Assembly: GCF_000743705.1 (NCBI RefSeq)
Contig: NZ_JQEZ01000004.1
Coordinates: 1-64,000 of the forward strand
Reading direction: 5' to 3'
Source of the DNA: Ruegeria halocynthiae
GTDB taxonomy: Bacteria > Pseudomonadota > Alphaproteobacteria > Rhodobacterales > Rhodobacteraceae
Length of the DNA: 64,000 nucleotides
A model generated the notes under the pieces. It had not been told where the DNA came from and did not search any database. It saw only the letters and a list, made by a program, of their open reading frames with translations. Both the position numbers and the translations under genes were made by a program. Shown piece by piece: positions 15,630 through 24,726 of this stretch (position 1 is the stretch's first letter; every line of letters starts with the position of its first letter).

Positions 15630-16463
15630 ATGATAGAAGAGATCACCGACCAACTGGCCATCCTTGGCCATCCGCAGCGCATTTCCGTGTTTCGCATGTT
15701 AATGCGACGTTTTCCTGACACTGTCCCCGCAGGAGAACTGGCGGTAGAACTGGGTATCAAAGCCAGCACACTGTCGAATTACCTGAATGCGCTGCAACGG
15801 TCGGGGCTTGTGACGCAGGAACGGTCAGGAACCTCTCTGCTCTATTCGATCGATATGAAGAACGTGCAGCAAATGCTGGATTTTCTGGTCCTGGATTGCT
15901 GCCGTGGTCGCCCTGATATCTGCATGCCCTTTGCGCAAGGAATTGACGCCATGACGGACCGCAAGTTCAATGTATTGTTTTTGTGCGTGGGCAATTCCGC
16001 GCGCTCGATCTTTGCTGAATCGCTGCTGCGCGCGTTGGGCAGAGACCGGTTCAACGTGTATTCCGCCGGAACCCAACCCACGTCCGAACTCAACCCCTTT
16101 GCGGTGCGGGTGCTTAAGGACAAGGGGCATGACACCTCGGTCCTGCGGTCCAAGCATATGTCCGAGTTCGCCGCGCCGGGCGCGCCCGAAATGGATTTTG
16201 TCTTTACCGTCTGCAATCAGGCCGCGAACGAAGACTGCCCCGCCTGGGAAGGTCAGCCGATCAGCGGTCATTGGGGCATGGTCGATCCGGTCAAAGCCAC
16301 AGGCACGGATGCCGAGAAAAGCCTGGCGTTCCAGAACGCTTATGGCGCGCTCAAACGCCGGATCGAAGCCTTCACATCTTTGCCGGTCGAAAGCCTCGAC
16401 CGGATCGCCTTGCAATCTGCTGTCGATGACATCGGCAGAACGCCCAACGAGGACGCGAAATGA
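15630..16463 (+). CDS. ArsR-type repressor fused to arsenate reductase (LMW-PTP type)
   Basis: 277 residues in two parts. Residues 1-95 form an ArsR winged helix ([21 protein letters not shown] as recognition region) with a Cys90-Cys91...Cys98 cluster suited to As(III) sensing. Residues 112-250 form a low-molecular-weight-phosphatase arsenate reductase with the P-loop Cys119-Val-Gly-Asn-Ser-Ala-Arg125 and the 'DPVKATG' acid region. The protein would both repress the operon and reduce arsenate to arsenite. It overlaps the next gene by ATGA. Such fusions are known in alphaproteobacterial ars operons. Confidence 0.9.
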   Translation: MIEEITDQLAILGHPQRISVFRMLMRRFPDTVPAGELAVELGIKASTLSNYLNALQRSGLVTQERSGTSLLYSIDMKNVQQMLDFLVLDCCRGRPDICMPFAQGIDAMTDRKFNVLFLCVGNSARSIFAESLLRALGRDRFNVYSAGTQPTSELNPFAVRVLKDKGHDTSVLRSKHMSEFAAPGAPEMDFVFTVCNQAANEDCPAWEGQPISGHWGMVDPVKATGTDAEKSLAFQNAYGALKRRIEAFTSLPVESLDRIALQSAVDDIGRTPNEDAK

Positions 16464-17458
16464 CGACATATGCTGTAAACGGCCTGGGCCGGATGGGAAA
16501 ACTGGCCCTGAAACCCCTGCTGGAAAAAGGCGCGCAAATCGCCTGGATCAACGATGCGGTCGGCGACCCCGAAATGCATGCGCATCTGCTGGAATTCGAC
16601 ACGGTGCATGGGCGTTGGGACGCTGCGTTCGACCATGACGCCGACAGCGTCACCATCAACGGCACGCGCCTGCCCTTCATCGGCACCAAGGACCTGAGCG
16701 CCCTGCCCCTGGACGGTGTCGACGTGGTGATCGACTGCACCGGTGTTTTCAAGACCGAAGCCAAGCTGGCCCCGTATTTCGAAGCCGGTGTCAAAAAGGT
16801 TGTGGTCTCGGCCCCGGTCAAGGACGGGCCCACGGCCAACATCGTGATGGGCGTGAACCAAGACACCTATGATCCGGCGGCACATCATATCGTCACGGCG
16901 GCGTCCTGCACCACCAACTGCCTGGCCCCCGTGGTCAAGGTGATCCACGAAAACCTCGGGATTCGTCACGGGTCGATGACCACGATCCATGATGTGACCA
17001 ACACGCAAACCATCGTCGATCGCCCCGCCAAGGACCTGCGGCGCGCGCGTTCCGCGCTGAATTCGCTGATCCCGACCACCACCGGATCGGCCACCGCCAT
17101 CACGCTGATTTACCCGGAACTCAAAGGCCGGCTGAACGGCCATGCGGTGCGGGTGCCGCTGCTGAACGCCTCGCTGACCGATTGCGTGTTCGAGGTAGAG
17201 CGCGAAACCACCGTCGAAGAGGTCAACGCATGTTTCAAGGCCGCCGCCGAAGGCGCGCTGAAGGGCATCCTGGGCTATGAAACCCGCCCCCTGGTGTCGA
17301 CCGATTACACCAATGATCAACGGTCCTCGATCATTGATGCGCCCTCGACCATGGTGGTGAACGGGACGCAGGTAAAGATTTACGCCTGGTACGACAATGA
17401 GATGGGCTATGCGCATCGTCTGGTCGACGTTGCCCTGATGGTCGGAGACGCGCTGTGA
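16460..17458 (+). CDS. Arsenic-operon glyceraldehyde-3-phosphate dehydrogenase (ArsJ-associated)
   Basis: 332 residues with the NAD-binding start '[13 protein letters not shown]' and the catalytic 'SCTTNC' (Cys150). In ars operons this enzyme makes 1-arseno-3-phosphoglycerate from glyceraldehyde-3-phosphate and arsenate, which ArsJ then exports. Its place between the arsR-arsC fusion and arsJ, with 4-nt overlaps on both sides, supports that role rather than glycolysis. The N-terminal sequence [10 protein letters not shown] is the variant seen in ars-linked enzymes. Confidence 0.92.
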   Translation: MTTYAVNGLGRMGKLALKPLLEKGAQIAWINDAVGDPEMHAHLLEFDTVHGRWDAAFDHDADSVTINGTRLPFIGTKDLSALPLDGVDVVIDCTGVFKTEAKLAPYFEAGVKKVVVSAPVKDGPTANIVMGVNQDTYDPAAHHIVTAASCTTNCLAPVVKVIHENLGIRHGSMTTIHDVTNTQTIVDRPAKDLRRARSALNSLIPTTTGSATAITLIYPELKGRLNGHAVRVPLLNASLTDCVFEVERETTVEEVNACFKAAAEGALKGILGYETRPLVSTDYTNDQRSSIIDAPSTMVVNGTQVKIYAWYDNEMGYAHRLVDVALMVGDAL

Positions 17459-18720
17459 CACAGAAGCCCGAAGGCCAGTCCGCCTATATCGCGGTTACAG
17501 CGGCCTATTGGGCGTTCATGCTGACCGACGGGGCGCTGCGGATGCTGGTGCTGCTGCACTTTCATACCATGGGCTTTTCCCCGGTTCAGTTGGCCTATCT
17601 GTTTGTCCTCTACGAAATCGCCGGGATCGGCACCAATCTGGCCGCCGGCTGGATCGCCGCGCGGTTCGGGTTGACTTCGACACTATATGCCGGGCTCGCG
17701 TTACAAGTTGCCGCCCTGCTGGCATTGACACAATTAGACCCTAACTGGGCGATTCTAACCAAAGTTGTCTTTGTCATGATCGTTCAGGGCGCCAGCGGCG
17801 TGGCTAAGGATCTGGCCAAGATGTCCTCGAAATCGGCAGTGAAACTGCTGGCCCCCACAACGGGCGGAGGGCTGTTTCGATGGGTCGCCATCCTGACCGG
17901 ATCCAAGAACGCGGTCAAAGGACTGGGCTTTTTGCTGGGCGCGGGCCTGCTGGCGACGCTGGGTTTTGTCTGGGCGGCCTTGGTCATGGCAAACGTGCTG
18001 GCTGTGATCCTGTTTGCCGTGGCGCTGTTCATGCCGCCCGGTCTGCCCCGTGGCCGCAAGGGTGCGAAGTTTTCCGAGGTCTTCTCGAAATCCGCCAATG
18101 TGAACTGGCTGTCGGCAGCACGGGTGTTTCTGTTCGGCGCGCGGGACGTGTGGTTTGTGGTCGGCATCCCGATTTACTTTTACGCCGTGCTGTCAGATGG
18201 CACCGAAGACGGCAACCGCGCCGCGTTTTTCATGATCGGCACCTTCATGGCAGTCTGGGTCATCCTCTATGGCGCGGTTCAGGCCAGCGCGCCGCGAATC
18301 CTGCGGGCAGCCGACCGCACCGAAGCTGACCTGATCGGCGACGCACGCCGCTGGGCGGCGGCCCTGTTCTGCATTCCGGCTGCGCTGACAGTGGCAGTGT
18401 TGCTGTCATCCGGCCCCGAAACATGGCTGACGGTCACGCTGGTTTTGGGCCTGCTGGTGTTCGGGGCGATCTTTGCGGTCAATTCGTCACTGCATTCCTA
18501 CCTGATCCTGACCTTCACCAAGTCTGAAAGGGTGACGATGGATGTGGGGTTCTACTATATGGCCAACGCGACGGGCCGTTTGCTGGGCACCGTGCTGTCC
18601 GGCCTGACCTATCAGGTCGGAGGACTGCCGCTGGTTCTGGGCACCGCCGCAATCATGGTGGCCCTTGCCGCGCTGATTTCAGGCAAGCTGTCGGATCAAA
18701 CGAATATGGCTTATTCCTAA
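17455..18720 (+). CDS. arsJ: ArsJ organoarsenical efflux MFS permease
   Basis: 421 residues, about twelve membrane segments of the major facilitator fold. The GTG start overlaps the stop of the GAPDH gene (GTGA). ArsJ exports the unstable 1-arseno-3-phosphoglycerate, which breaks down to arsenate outside the cell. Signature stretches such as '[30 protein letters not shown]' at the N-terminus are typical of the family. With the fusion and GAPDH it forms a complete As(V) resistance operon. Confidence 0.93.
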   Translation: MTQKPEGQSAYIAVTAAYWAFMLTDGALRMLVLLHFHTMGFSPVQLAYLFVLYEIAGIGTNLAAGWIAARFGLTSTLYAGLALQVAALLALTQLDPNWAILTKVVFVMIVQGASGVAKDLAKMSSKSAVKLLAPTTGGGLFRWVAILTGSKNAVKGLGFLLGAGLLATLGFVWAALVMANVLAVILFAVALFMPPGLPRGRKGAKFSEVFSKSANVNWLSAARVFLFGARDVWFVVGIPIYFYAVLSDGTEDGNRAAFFMIGTFMAVWVILYGAVQASAPRILRAADRTEADLIGDARRWAAALFCIPAALTVAVLLSSGPETWLTVTLVLGLLVFGAIFAVNSSLHSYLILTFTKSERVTMDVGFYYMANATGRLLGTVLSGLTYQVGGLPLVLGTAAIMVALAALISGKLSDQTNMAYS

Positions 18721-18812
18721 GCGTCTGCGGCGCTCTGCTGACAGTCGGGATGTCGCCCGCGACCTTGACCAACCACCGCGGCCCCGTTCTTGGAACAGCA
18801 CCTGCGTCGATC

Positions 18813-18889
18813 TGGCGACCCCGGCAGGATTCGAACCTGCAACCTGCCCCTTAGGAGGGGGCTGCTCTATCCAGTTGAGCCACGGGGCC
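18813..18889 (-). tRNA. tRNA-Arg (CCU anticodon)
   Basis: 77 nt including CCA: acceptor GGCCCCG/CGGGGTC, D-arm GCTC/GAGC, anticodon loop CTCCTAA (anticodon CCT), T-arm GCAGG-TTCGAAT-CCTGC. All stems pair apart from a G:U in the acceptor. Confidence 0.96.
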
Positions 18890-18938
18890 GCGCAAGGCTC
18901 TCTCTATCTTGGTTTTTCGGGGTTGTCATGACCTTTGC

Positions 18939-18949
18939 ACAACAGTTGT
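18939..18949. promoter_or_regulatory. Candidate operator ACAAC-A-GTTGT before the LacI-type regulator
   Basis: A perfect 5-bp inverted repeat about a central base lies 56 bp before the chosen start of the regulator. Position suits autoregulation; not otherwise supported. Confidence 0.3.
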
Positions 18950-19004
18950 AAATCGCGCCCTGTTCACGCTACCATCGGGCAAAACAACAGTGCAGGTGCC
19001 CGTC

Positions 19005-20030
19005 GTGACCACAGAAACCAAACGCCCGCTTACCCTTCGCGATGTATCAGAGGCGTCCGGAGTATCGGAAATGACGGTCAGCCGGGTTCTGCGGAACCGG
19101 GGCGACGTCTCTGACGCCACCCGCACCCGCGTTCTGGCCGCCGCAAAAGATCTGGGATATGTACCCAACAAGATCGCAGGCGCGCTGGCCTCAAGCCGGG
19201 TGAATCTGGTGGCTGTGATCATCCCGTCGCTATCGAACATGGTCTTCCCCGAGGTGCTGACCGGCGTCAATCAGGTGCTGGAAGACACCGAATTGCAGCC
19301 CGTGGTGGGCGTCACCGACTATCTGCCCGAGAAGGAAGAAAAGGTGCTGTACGAGATGCTCTCGTGGCGGCCGTCGGGCGTGATCATCGCAGGGCTGGAA
19401 CATACAGACGCAGCCCGCGCCATGCTGGATTCGGCGGGCATTCCGGTGGTCGAGGTCATGGACACCGATGGCAAACCGGTGGACGCGATGGTGGGCATTT
19501 CGCATCGCCGCGCCGGGCGCGAGATGGCCCAGGCGATCCTGAAGGCCGGGTATGAGCATATCGGCTTTATGGGCACCAAAATGCCGCTGGACCACCGCGC
19601 CCGCAAACGGTTCGAAGGCTTCACCGAAGTATTGGGCAAACACGGCGTCGAGATCGAGGATCGCGAGTTCTATTCCGGTGGGTCCGCCCTGGCCAAAGGG
19701 CGTGAAATGACGCAGGCCATGCTGGAACGCTCGCCCGAGTTGGATTTCCTGTATTTTTCCAACGATTTGATCGGCGCAGGCGGCTTGTTGTACCTGCTGG
19801 ATCAGGGGATCGACATACCGGGGCAGATCGGTCTGGCCGGGTTCAACAATGTCGAACTGCTGCAGGGCTTGCCGCGCAAACTGGCCACGATGGATGCTTG
19901 CCGGCTGGAGATTGGGCGCAAGGCAGCCGAAATTATCGCGGCCCAACTGGCAGAGCCAAATGCCGAGGTCGACACCCGCGTGACCCTGACCCCCAAGATC
20001 AGCTTTGGCGACACGCTGAAACGGCGCTAA
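19005..20030 (+). CDS. LacI-family transcriptional regulator (GntR/gluconate-repressor-like)
   Basis: 341 residues from GTG 19005. The helix-turn-helix 'TLRDVSEASGVSEMTVSRVLRNRGDVSDATR' and the hinge '...IAGALASSRVNLVAVIIPSLSN' are those of LacI proteins; the ligand domain resembles gluconate-type repressors ('GVIIAGLEHTDAARAML', 'PVVEVMDTDGKPVDAMVG'). An alternative upstream start at 18909 has no support, since the protein family begins just before the HTH. No sugar genes lie beside it, so its regulon must be elsewhere. The next gene begins 4 nt after its stop. Confidence 0.85.
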   Translation: MTTETKRPLTLRDVSEASGVSEMTVSRVLRNRGDVSDATRTRVLAAAKDLGYVPNKIAGALASSRVNLVAVIIPSLSNMVFPEVLTGVNQVLEDTELQPVVGVTDYLPEKEEKVLYEMLSWRPSGVIIAGLEHTDAARAMLDSAGIPVVEVMDTDGKPVDAMVGISHRRAGREMAQAILKAGYEHIGFMGTKMPLDHRARKRFEGFTEVLGKHGVEIEDREFYSGGSALAKGREMTQAMLERSPELDFLYFSNDLIGAGGLLYLLDQGIDIPGQIGLAGFNNVELLQGLPRKLATMDACRLEIGRKAAEIIAAQLAEPNAEVDTRVTLTPKISFGDTLKRR

Positions 20031-20034
20031 GGCC

Positions 20035-21243
20035 ATGGCCATACAACGTCTGGACAACAAAACAGCGCGGGCGCTGTTCATGGATCATCATGCGTTGGCG
20101 GAACCGCCCGTTGGCGGATCCAAGGGCGCGGATCTGCTGGATCTGATCCACCGGTTGGGCTTTGTGCAACTGGACAGCATCAATACCGTGGCCCGCGCCC
20201 ACGACATGATCTTGTTTTCGCGCCGCCCCTCGTATCGCGCCAACAACCTAAAGCGTTTGTATGAGCGTGACAAAGCGCTGTTCGAACATTGGACCCATGA
20301 CGCAGCCGTCATCCCGATGGCGTTCTACCCGCATTGGCATCTGCGGTTTCAGCGCGATGCCGACCTGCTGAAATCCCGCTGGAAAAACTGGCGTCGGGAT
20401 GGGTTCGAACAGCAGTTTGAAACCGTTCTGCAGCATATCCGCGATCATGGCCCGGTGTCGTCCTCGGATGTGGGTAAGGATGAAAAGAAGGGCTCTGGCG
20501 GCTGGTGGGACTGGCACCCCTCAAAAACTGCGCTGGAGTTTCTGTGGCGATCTGGTGCGCTGACGGTTGTTGGGCGCAACGGGTTTCAAAAGCGATACGA
20601 CCTGACCGAACGGGTGATCGACACGCATCTGTGCCCGGGCAAACTGCCCTGCAGTGCCGATGAAACCGTCGATTGGCTGTGCAACGCGGCACTGGACCGG
20701 CTGGGGTTTGCAACGCCCGGCGAACTGGCGGCCTTTTGGGATACGGTCAGCGTTTCAGAGGCAAAGCAATGGTGCGATAAGGGTCTAACACAGGGTGATT
20801 TGCAGGAAATCGAAATCACCTGTGCGGATGGGCGGTTGCGGAAGCTGCTGACCCGCCCCGGTTTGGCTGACACCAATGTACCGGCACCTCCGGGCCGTAT
20901 CCGGGTACTCAGCCCGTTTGACCCCATGCTGCGTGATCGCAACCGGGCCGAGCGTTTGTTCGGGTTCCACTATCGGATCGAGGTCTTTGTTCCCGCCGCC
21001 AAGCGGACCTATGGGTACTACGTCTTCCCCCTGCTCGAAAGGGATCGCATGATTGGTCGCATCGACATGAAGGCACAACGCGACCGCGGGGTTTTGCAGG
21101 TCAGCGCGCTATGGCCGGAACGATCCGTTCGCTGGTCGGATGCGCGCACGCGTCGCCTGCAATCAGAGCTGGACCGGGTCCGCCGCTTTGCCGGGCTGGA
21201 CGATGTGGAATACGCCAAAGACTGGCTAAAAGCCCCGAAATAG
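20035..21243 (+). CDS. YcaQ/AlkX-type DNA glycosylase (winged-helix family)
   Basis: 402 residues. The HTH_42 (YcaQ) fold is indicated by 'RLGFVQLDSINTVARAHDMILFSR', with the catalytic Q-x-D triplet at Gln45-Leu-Asp47. YcaQ of E. coli unhooks interstrand crosslinks and excises alkylated purines (known family function, inferred here). Three winged-helix repeats extend over the rest, with 'LSPFDPMLRDRNRAERLFGFHYRIEVFVPAAKRTYGYYVFPLL' typical of the C-terminal part. It follows the LacI-type gene by 4 nt, so may be cotranscribed, though no functional link is apparent. It converges on the hydrolase gene with 3 nt between. Confidence 0.85.
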   Translation: MAIQRLDNKTARALFMDHHALAEPPVGGSKGADLLDLIHRLGFVQLDSINTVARAHDMILFSRRPSYRANNLKRLYERDKALFEHWTHDAAVIPMAFYPHWHLRFQRDADLLKSRWKNWRRDGFEQQFETVLQHIRDHGPVSSSDVGKDEKKGSGGWWDWHPSKTALEFLWRSGALTVVGRNGFQKRYDLTERVIDTHLCPGKLPCSADETVDWLCNAALDRLGFATPGELAAFWDTVSVSEAKQWCDKGLTQGDLQEIEITCADGRLRKLLTRPGLADTNVPAPPGRIRVLSPFDPMLRDRNRAERLFGFHYRIEVFVPAAKRTYGYYVFPLLERDRMIGRIDMKAQRDRGVLQVSALWPERSVRWSDARTRRLQSELDRVRRFAGLDDVEYAKDWLKAPK

Positions 21244-21246
21244 GGT

Positions 21247-21945
21247 CTATTCAGCGTCAGATAGCGACAAGCGGATCGGTTGCAGACCGTCAATTCCACC
21301 TTCGATAACATCCCCTGCCTGAACCGGGCCGACCCCGGCGGGTGTTCCGGTCAGGATCAGATCACCGGGCCGCAGGTGATAGAATCCCGACAGATGGCTG
21401 ATGATCTCGTCAATCTTCCAGATCAACTCATCCAGTTTCGCATCCTGACGCAGCTTACCGTTCACGCTCAGATGAATGCGCTTGTCATCCTCTGGCGACC
21501 AATCGGTGGCGCGGGTCAGGGGCGCGAACACTGCGCCATTTTCCAGATCTTTGCCCAAATCCCAGGGCCGTTGCTTGTTGCGTTCGCGGATTTGCAGATC
21601 CCGGCGGGTCATGTCCAATGCGCAGCCATAGGCGTAAACCGCATCCCAGGCCTGTTCGCTGTTGGCCTGAAACACCGGTTTGCCAATGGCCACAGCTAAT
21701 TCCATCTCATGATGGAAATTCTCCGTTCCGGGTGGATAGGGTACCGTTGCCCCGGTCAGAATGGCGTTAGGTGCGGATTTCGTGAAGTAAAACGGTGCTT
21801 CACGATCAACATCATGGCCCATTTCAGCCGCATGGGCCGCATAATTGCGGCCAACACAGAAAATCCTGCCCACCGGATAGGTCGACCCTGCGCCGACAAC
21901 CGGAATTGCGACTGGATCGGGAATGGAAAACATACTGTCCGGCAT
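21247..21945 (-). CDS. Fumarylacetoacetate hydrolase family protein (fumarylpyruvate-hydrolase-like)
   Basis: 232 residues from ATG 21945, preceded by AAGGGGGATCC; a longer frame opens at 22089. The FAH fold is clear: 'GRIFCVGRNYAAHAAEMG', metal ligands in 'HHEMELAVAIG', 'YGCALDMTRRDLQ' and the terminal 'LRPGDLILTGTPAGVGPVQAGDVIEGGIDGL'. The size and the short N-terminus match fumarylpyruvate/maleylpyruvate hydrolases of gentisate-type pathways, which split a 1,3-dioxo acid after ring opening. Substrate cannot be fixed from sequence. It lies near hpaR and hpaI homologues but in a separate unit. Confidence 0.85.
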   Translation of the reverse strand: MPDSMFSIPDPVAIPVVGAGSTYPVGRIFCVGRNYAAHAAEMGHDVDREAPFYFTKSAPNAILTGATVPYPPGTENFHHEMELAVAIGKPVFQANSEQAWDAVYAYGCALDMTRRDLQIRERNKQRPWDLGKDLENGAVFAPLTRATDWSPEDDKRIHLSVNGKLRQDAKLDELIWKIDEIISHLSGFYHLRPGDLILTGTPAGVGPVQAGDVIEGGIDGLQPIRLSLSDAE

Positions 21946-22579
21946 CGGATCCCCCTTATGCGTCAGGTCGTATATTAGTTGAGATAGGCCCGCGGACAAG
22001 TCGTGGACACACATGCGACGCGCGCGCCGGAATCCGCCAGCATCCGTAATGTGTTTCGGCGTGGATTGGCTTGATTTCCGATGTGCCAAGACGGGCTGTT
22101 TAACAACGGGCAGGGATTTGCGTTAATGGCCTTATCATCGCAAAACAGCCTAAAAAGGCGCGAGAATGGTCAGAAATGCAGACATATCGACCCGCAAGTG
22201 CCACACCACAGGGCTGTTCACAATTGGACCCCGGCATCTTGGAAAACACGCGTTCCACCCTAGATTCCTGAATGGCAGAGTGCAAAATTCCCTGTCAGAC
22301 GGCAGGTGGTGCGCTTTGACCACCGCTCACGCGATCGGCGGATTCCCAAGCGTCCGCCAAAACTTGAAGACACCCTTCGTAGCCAGCGCTATGCGTCAGC
22401 CACCGGGTGCAACTATTTCGGAGAACTACGGCCAAAGATCCTTCCCCCAGGAGCTTTTGCGCCCGAGGCCAGCCTTATTTTCGGGTGGGCACGTTCTCTG
22501 AATCGTGGGCCGGACCGCCGAAACGCACGTGGCGCAACCGGTCCCTGGCCAGGCAAATAATCCAGAACAAGTCTGGCCA
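21946..22579. other. Intergenic region without a convincing gene
   Basis: About 630 bp. Overlapping short plus-strand frames near 22166-22560 have no start signals, no recognisable motif and compositions typical of chance frames. The region probably holds the promoter of the FAH-family gene near 21950-22050. Confidence 0.5.
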
Positions 22580-22620
22580 CCCCGTCGGAGATTGCCCTAA
22601 GGTCTCCGGCGGGGTTTGAT
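22580..22620. terminator. Hairpin after hpaR
   Basis: CCCCGTCGGAGA (22580-22591) pairs with TCTCCGGCGGGG (22603-22614), with one G:T wobble, and is followed on the plus strand by TTTGAT. It lies 13 nt beyond the hpaR stop. There is no T-run on the hpaR strand, so it may be a weak or bidirectional terminator. Confidence 0.5.
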
Positions 22621-22627
22621 CTTGGGA

Positions 22628-23062
22628 TCAGGCTTTCAAATCATGTAAATCGTTCAGCAGGTCCAGCAGAGCCTCGTGCCGCTCTGGCCCCAGCTGCGTT
22701 CGTATATCTTCGGCCAGACGCAGCGTGACCTGCATATTGTCCTGGATGATCTGTTCACCCTTGGCGGTGATGTCGATGATCTGACGGCGCTTGTCGCCGG
22801 GATGGACCCGGCGCGCGATCAGGCCCTTACCCTCAAGCTTTTGCAGAATTCGGGTCAGGCTGGGCAACAACAGACATGCCCGTTCGGCGATATGTGTCGG
22901 TTCCTGCGGGCCTTCTTCCTTCAGAACCCGCAGCACGCGCCATTGCTGTTCGGTTACACCCGCATTGGCCAGCATCTTGCGCAGTGGGCCCATGACCCTT
23001 TCCCGCGCCCGCAACAATGCGATGGGCAAAGAGCGTGACGTCAAAGGCAGATCATGGGTCAT
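22628..23062 (-). CDS. hpaR: MarR-family regulator, HpaR type
   Basis: 144 residues. The winged helix spans 'TEQQWRVLRVLKEEGPQEPTHIAERACLLLPSLTRILQKLEGKGLIARRVHPGDKRRQIIDITAKG', and the flanking sequence matches HpaR, the repressor of homoprotocatechuate (4-hydroxyphenylacetate) degradation operons. It is divergent from a decarboxylase-hpaI pair. A 7-7-7 inverted repeat lies in the space between them, so local control of both units is likely. Confidence 0.85.
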   Translation of the reverse strand: MTHDLPLTSRSLPIALLRARERVMGPLRKMLANAGVTEQQWRVLRVLKEEGPQEPTHIAERACLLLPSLTRILQKLEGKGLIARRVHPGDKRRQIIDITAKGEQIIQDNMQVTLRLAEDIRTQLGPERHEALLDLLNDLHDLKA

Positions 23063-23162
23063 AAGAAATCTTGAACGAAATCAGGCAGCACTGCAACTAC
23101 GCAATCGGAATCCATGGGGGGGCTGTATGTCATTCCCATATTTAGACTCTTGTCCACTATGA

Positions 23163-23183
23163 CAACCAAGGACCTGTTGGTTG
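23163..23183. promoter_or_regulatory. Candidate HpaR operator
   Basis: CAACCAA (23163-23169) and TTGGTTG (23177-23183) form a perfect 7-bp inverted repeat with a 7-bp spacer in the divergent hpaR/decarboxylase region. MarR-family proteins bind such repeats. The assignment is by position. Confidence 0.45.
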
Positions 23184-23295
23184 CCAGACTATCACCATGT
23201 GCAAAGATCGTTGACCTTCGATGCCGAATGCCCATCACTGTTGGCGTAACAACAATGGCAGGGATTCACCCGAGCCAATCTTACCGGGGTTTGCG

Positions 23296-24711
23296 ATGAA
23301 GTGGGACGAATTCTCTGACTGGGGCAAGAAAGTCGCGGAATGGACGCAGGATTATCACCAGACCGTGGGCGACAAACCAGTGCGCGCCCGAACCGAACCG
23401 GGCGAGGTTCTGAACGCCCTGCCCGCCCAGCCGCCGGAACAGGCGCAGGCGATCGAGGATATCTTTCGCGATTTCGAAGATATCGTGATGCCCGGCATTA
23501 CCCATTGGCAGCACCCCCGGTTCTTTGCCTATTTCAACTCGAACGCCTCGGCCCCGTCGGTTCTGGCGGAATTTCTGGCCAGCGCCATCGCGCCACAGTG
23601 TATGTTGTGGCAAACCTCGCCCGCCGCGACCGAGATGGAGACGCGGATGATGGACTGGCTGCGTCAGGCGCTGGACCTGCCACAGGGGTTTGCCGGGGTC
23701 ATTCAGGATTCGGCCTCGTCCGCCACGTTGGCTGCCGTTCTGACCATGCGGGAAAAGGCCCTGAATTGGCAGGGTAACAGCCGGGGGCTGTTTGGGCAGA
23801 AACCGCTGCGCGTCTATTGCTCGTCCGAGGTGCATACGTCGATTGACCGCGCCATCTGGGTCTCGGGGCTTGGGCAGGACAATCTGGTGCGGGTGCCAAT
23901 CAAAGGCGGCTGGCGCGGCATGGACCCGCACGCGCTGGAAGCTGCAATTCAGGCCGATTTAGACTCTGGTTTCCAGCCCGCCGGTGTCATTCTGTGTGTG
24001 GGTGGGACCGGAACAGGGGCAACCGATCCGGTCGATGACTGCCTGAAGATCGCGCGCAAATACGGGCTGTATTCCCATGTGGACGCGGCCTGGGCCGGAT
24101 CGGCGATGATTTGTCCCGAATACCGCCACTATTGGCCAGGGGTTGAACAGGCCGACAGTATCGTTTTCAACCCCCATAAATGGCTGGGTGTCCAGTTCGA
24201 TTGCTGCGCGCATTTCCTGAAAAACCCTGATGATCTTGTACAGACGCTGGCGATCAGCCCCGAGTATCTGAAAACCCACGGCAAAGACGGGATCATCAAC
24301 TATTCGGAATGGTCGGTGCCTCTGGGCCGCCGGTTCCGGGCGCTGAAACTGTGGTTCGTGATCCGCGCTTATGGGCTTGAGGGGCTGCGCGCGCGCCTGC
24401 GCAATCATGTCAACTGGTCCCATGATCTGCATGACCGGTTGGCGGGTGAACCCGATTTCCAAATCATCACACCGCCCATGTGGTCGCTGTGGACCTTCCG
24501 TTACACACCCGACGGGCACGCCGATCTGGATGACCTGAACCTACGGCTGGTGAACGCCATCAACGATGATGGGCGTATTTATCTAACCCAAACCCGCGTC
24601 GATGGCGATCTGGTGATCCGGTTTCAGGCCGGACAGTTCGAAACCACAGAAGATGATGTAAAGATGGCGTTTGACGTCATCACCGAAATCGCCCGATCCC
24701 TGAAGGATTGA
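23296..24711 (+). CDS. Pyridoxal-phosphate-dependent aromatic amino acid decarboxylase
   Basis: 471 residues from ATG 23296 (a frame opening at 23221 has no site upstream). The group II decarboxylase fold is shown by 'HPRFFAYFNSNASAPSVLAEFLASAIAPQCMLWQTSPAATEME', 'HVDAAWAGSAMICPEYR' and the PLP lysine in 'NPHKWLG'. These residues are those of aromatic-L-amino-acid decarboxylases (Tyr/DOPA/Trp). In this context, followed 15 nt later by hpaI and next to hpaR, it may feed tyramine or dopamine into a hydroxyphenylacetate-like route; that link is inference. Confidence 0.88.
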   Translation: MKWDEFSDWGKKVAEWTQDYHQTVGDKPVRARTEPGEVLNALPAQPPEQAQAIEDIFRDFEDIVMPGITHWQHPRFFAYFNSNASAPSVLAEFLASAIAPQCMLWQTSPAATEMETRMMDWLRQALDLPQGFAGVIQDSASSATLAAVLTMREKALNWQGNSRGLFGQKPLRVYCSSEVHTSIDRAIWVSGLGQDNLVRVPIKGGWRGMDPHALEAAIQADLDSGFQPAGVILCVGGTGTGATDPVDDCLKIARKYGLYSHVDAAWAGSAMICPEYRHYWPGVEQADSIVFNPHKWLGVQFDCCAHFLKNPDDLVQTLAISPEYLKTHGKDGIINYSEWSVPLGRRFRALKLWFVIRAYGLEGLRARLRNHVNWSHDLHDRLAGEPDFQIITPPMWSLWTFRYTPDGHADLDDLNLRLVNAINDDGRIYLTQTRVDGDLVIRFQAGQFETTEDDVKMAFDVITEIARSLKD

Positions 24712-24726
24712 GACAGGAGAGACCCC

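Noticed and set aside
16340..17461. Long minus-strand frame of 373 codons opposite the arsenic genes
   Set aside because: It lies antisense to arsC and GAPDH, whose motifs are intact; its His/Gly/Arg-rich composition is that of a reversed high-GC gene.
22166..22560. Two overlapping plus-strand frames of 111 and 84 codons
   Set aside because: Neither has a start signal or motif; both are equally open, as chance frames in GC-rich DNA often are.
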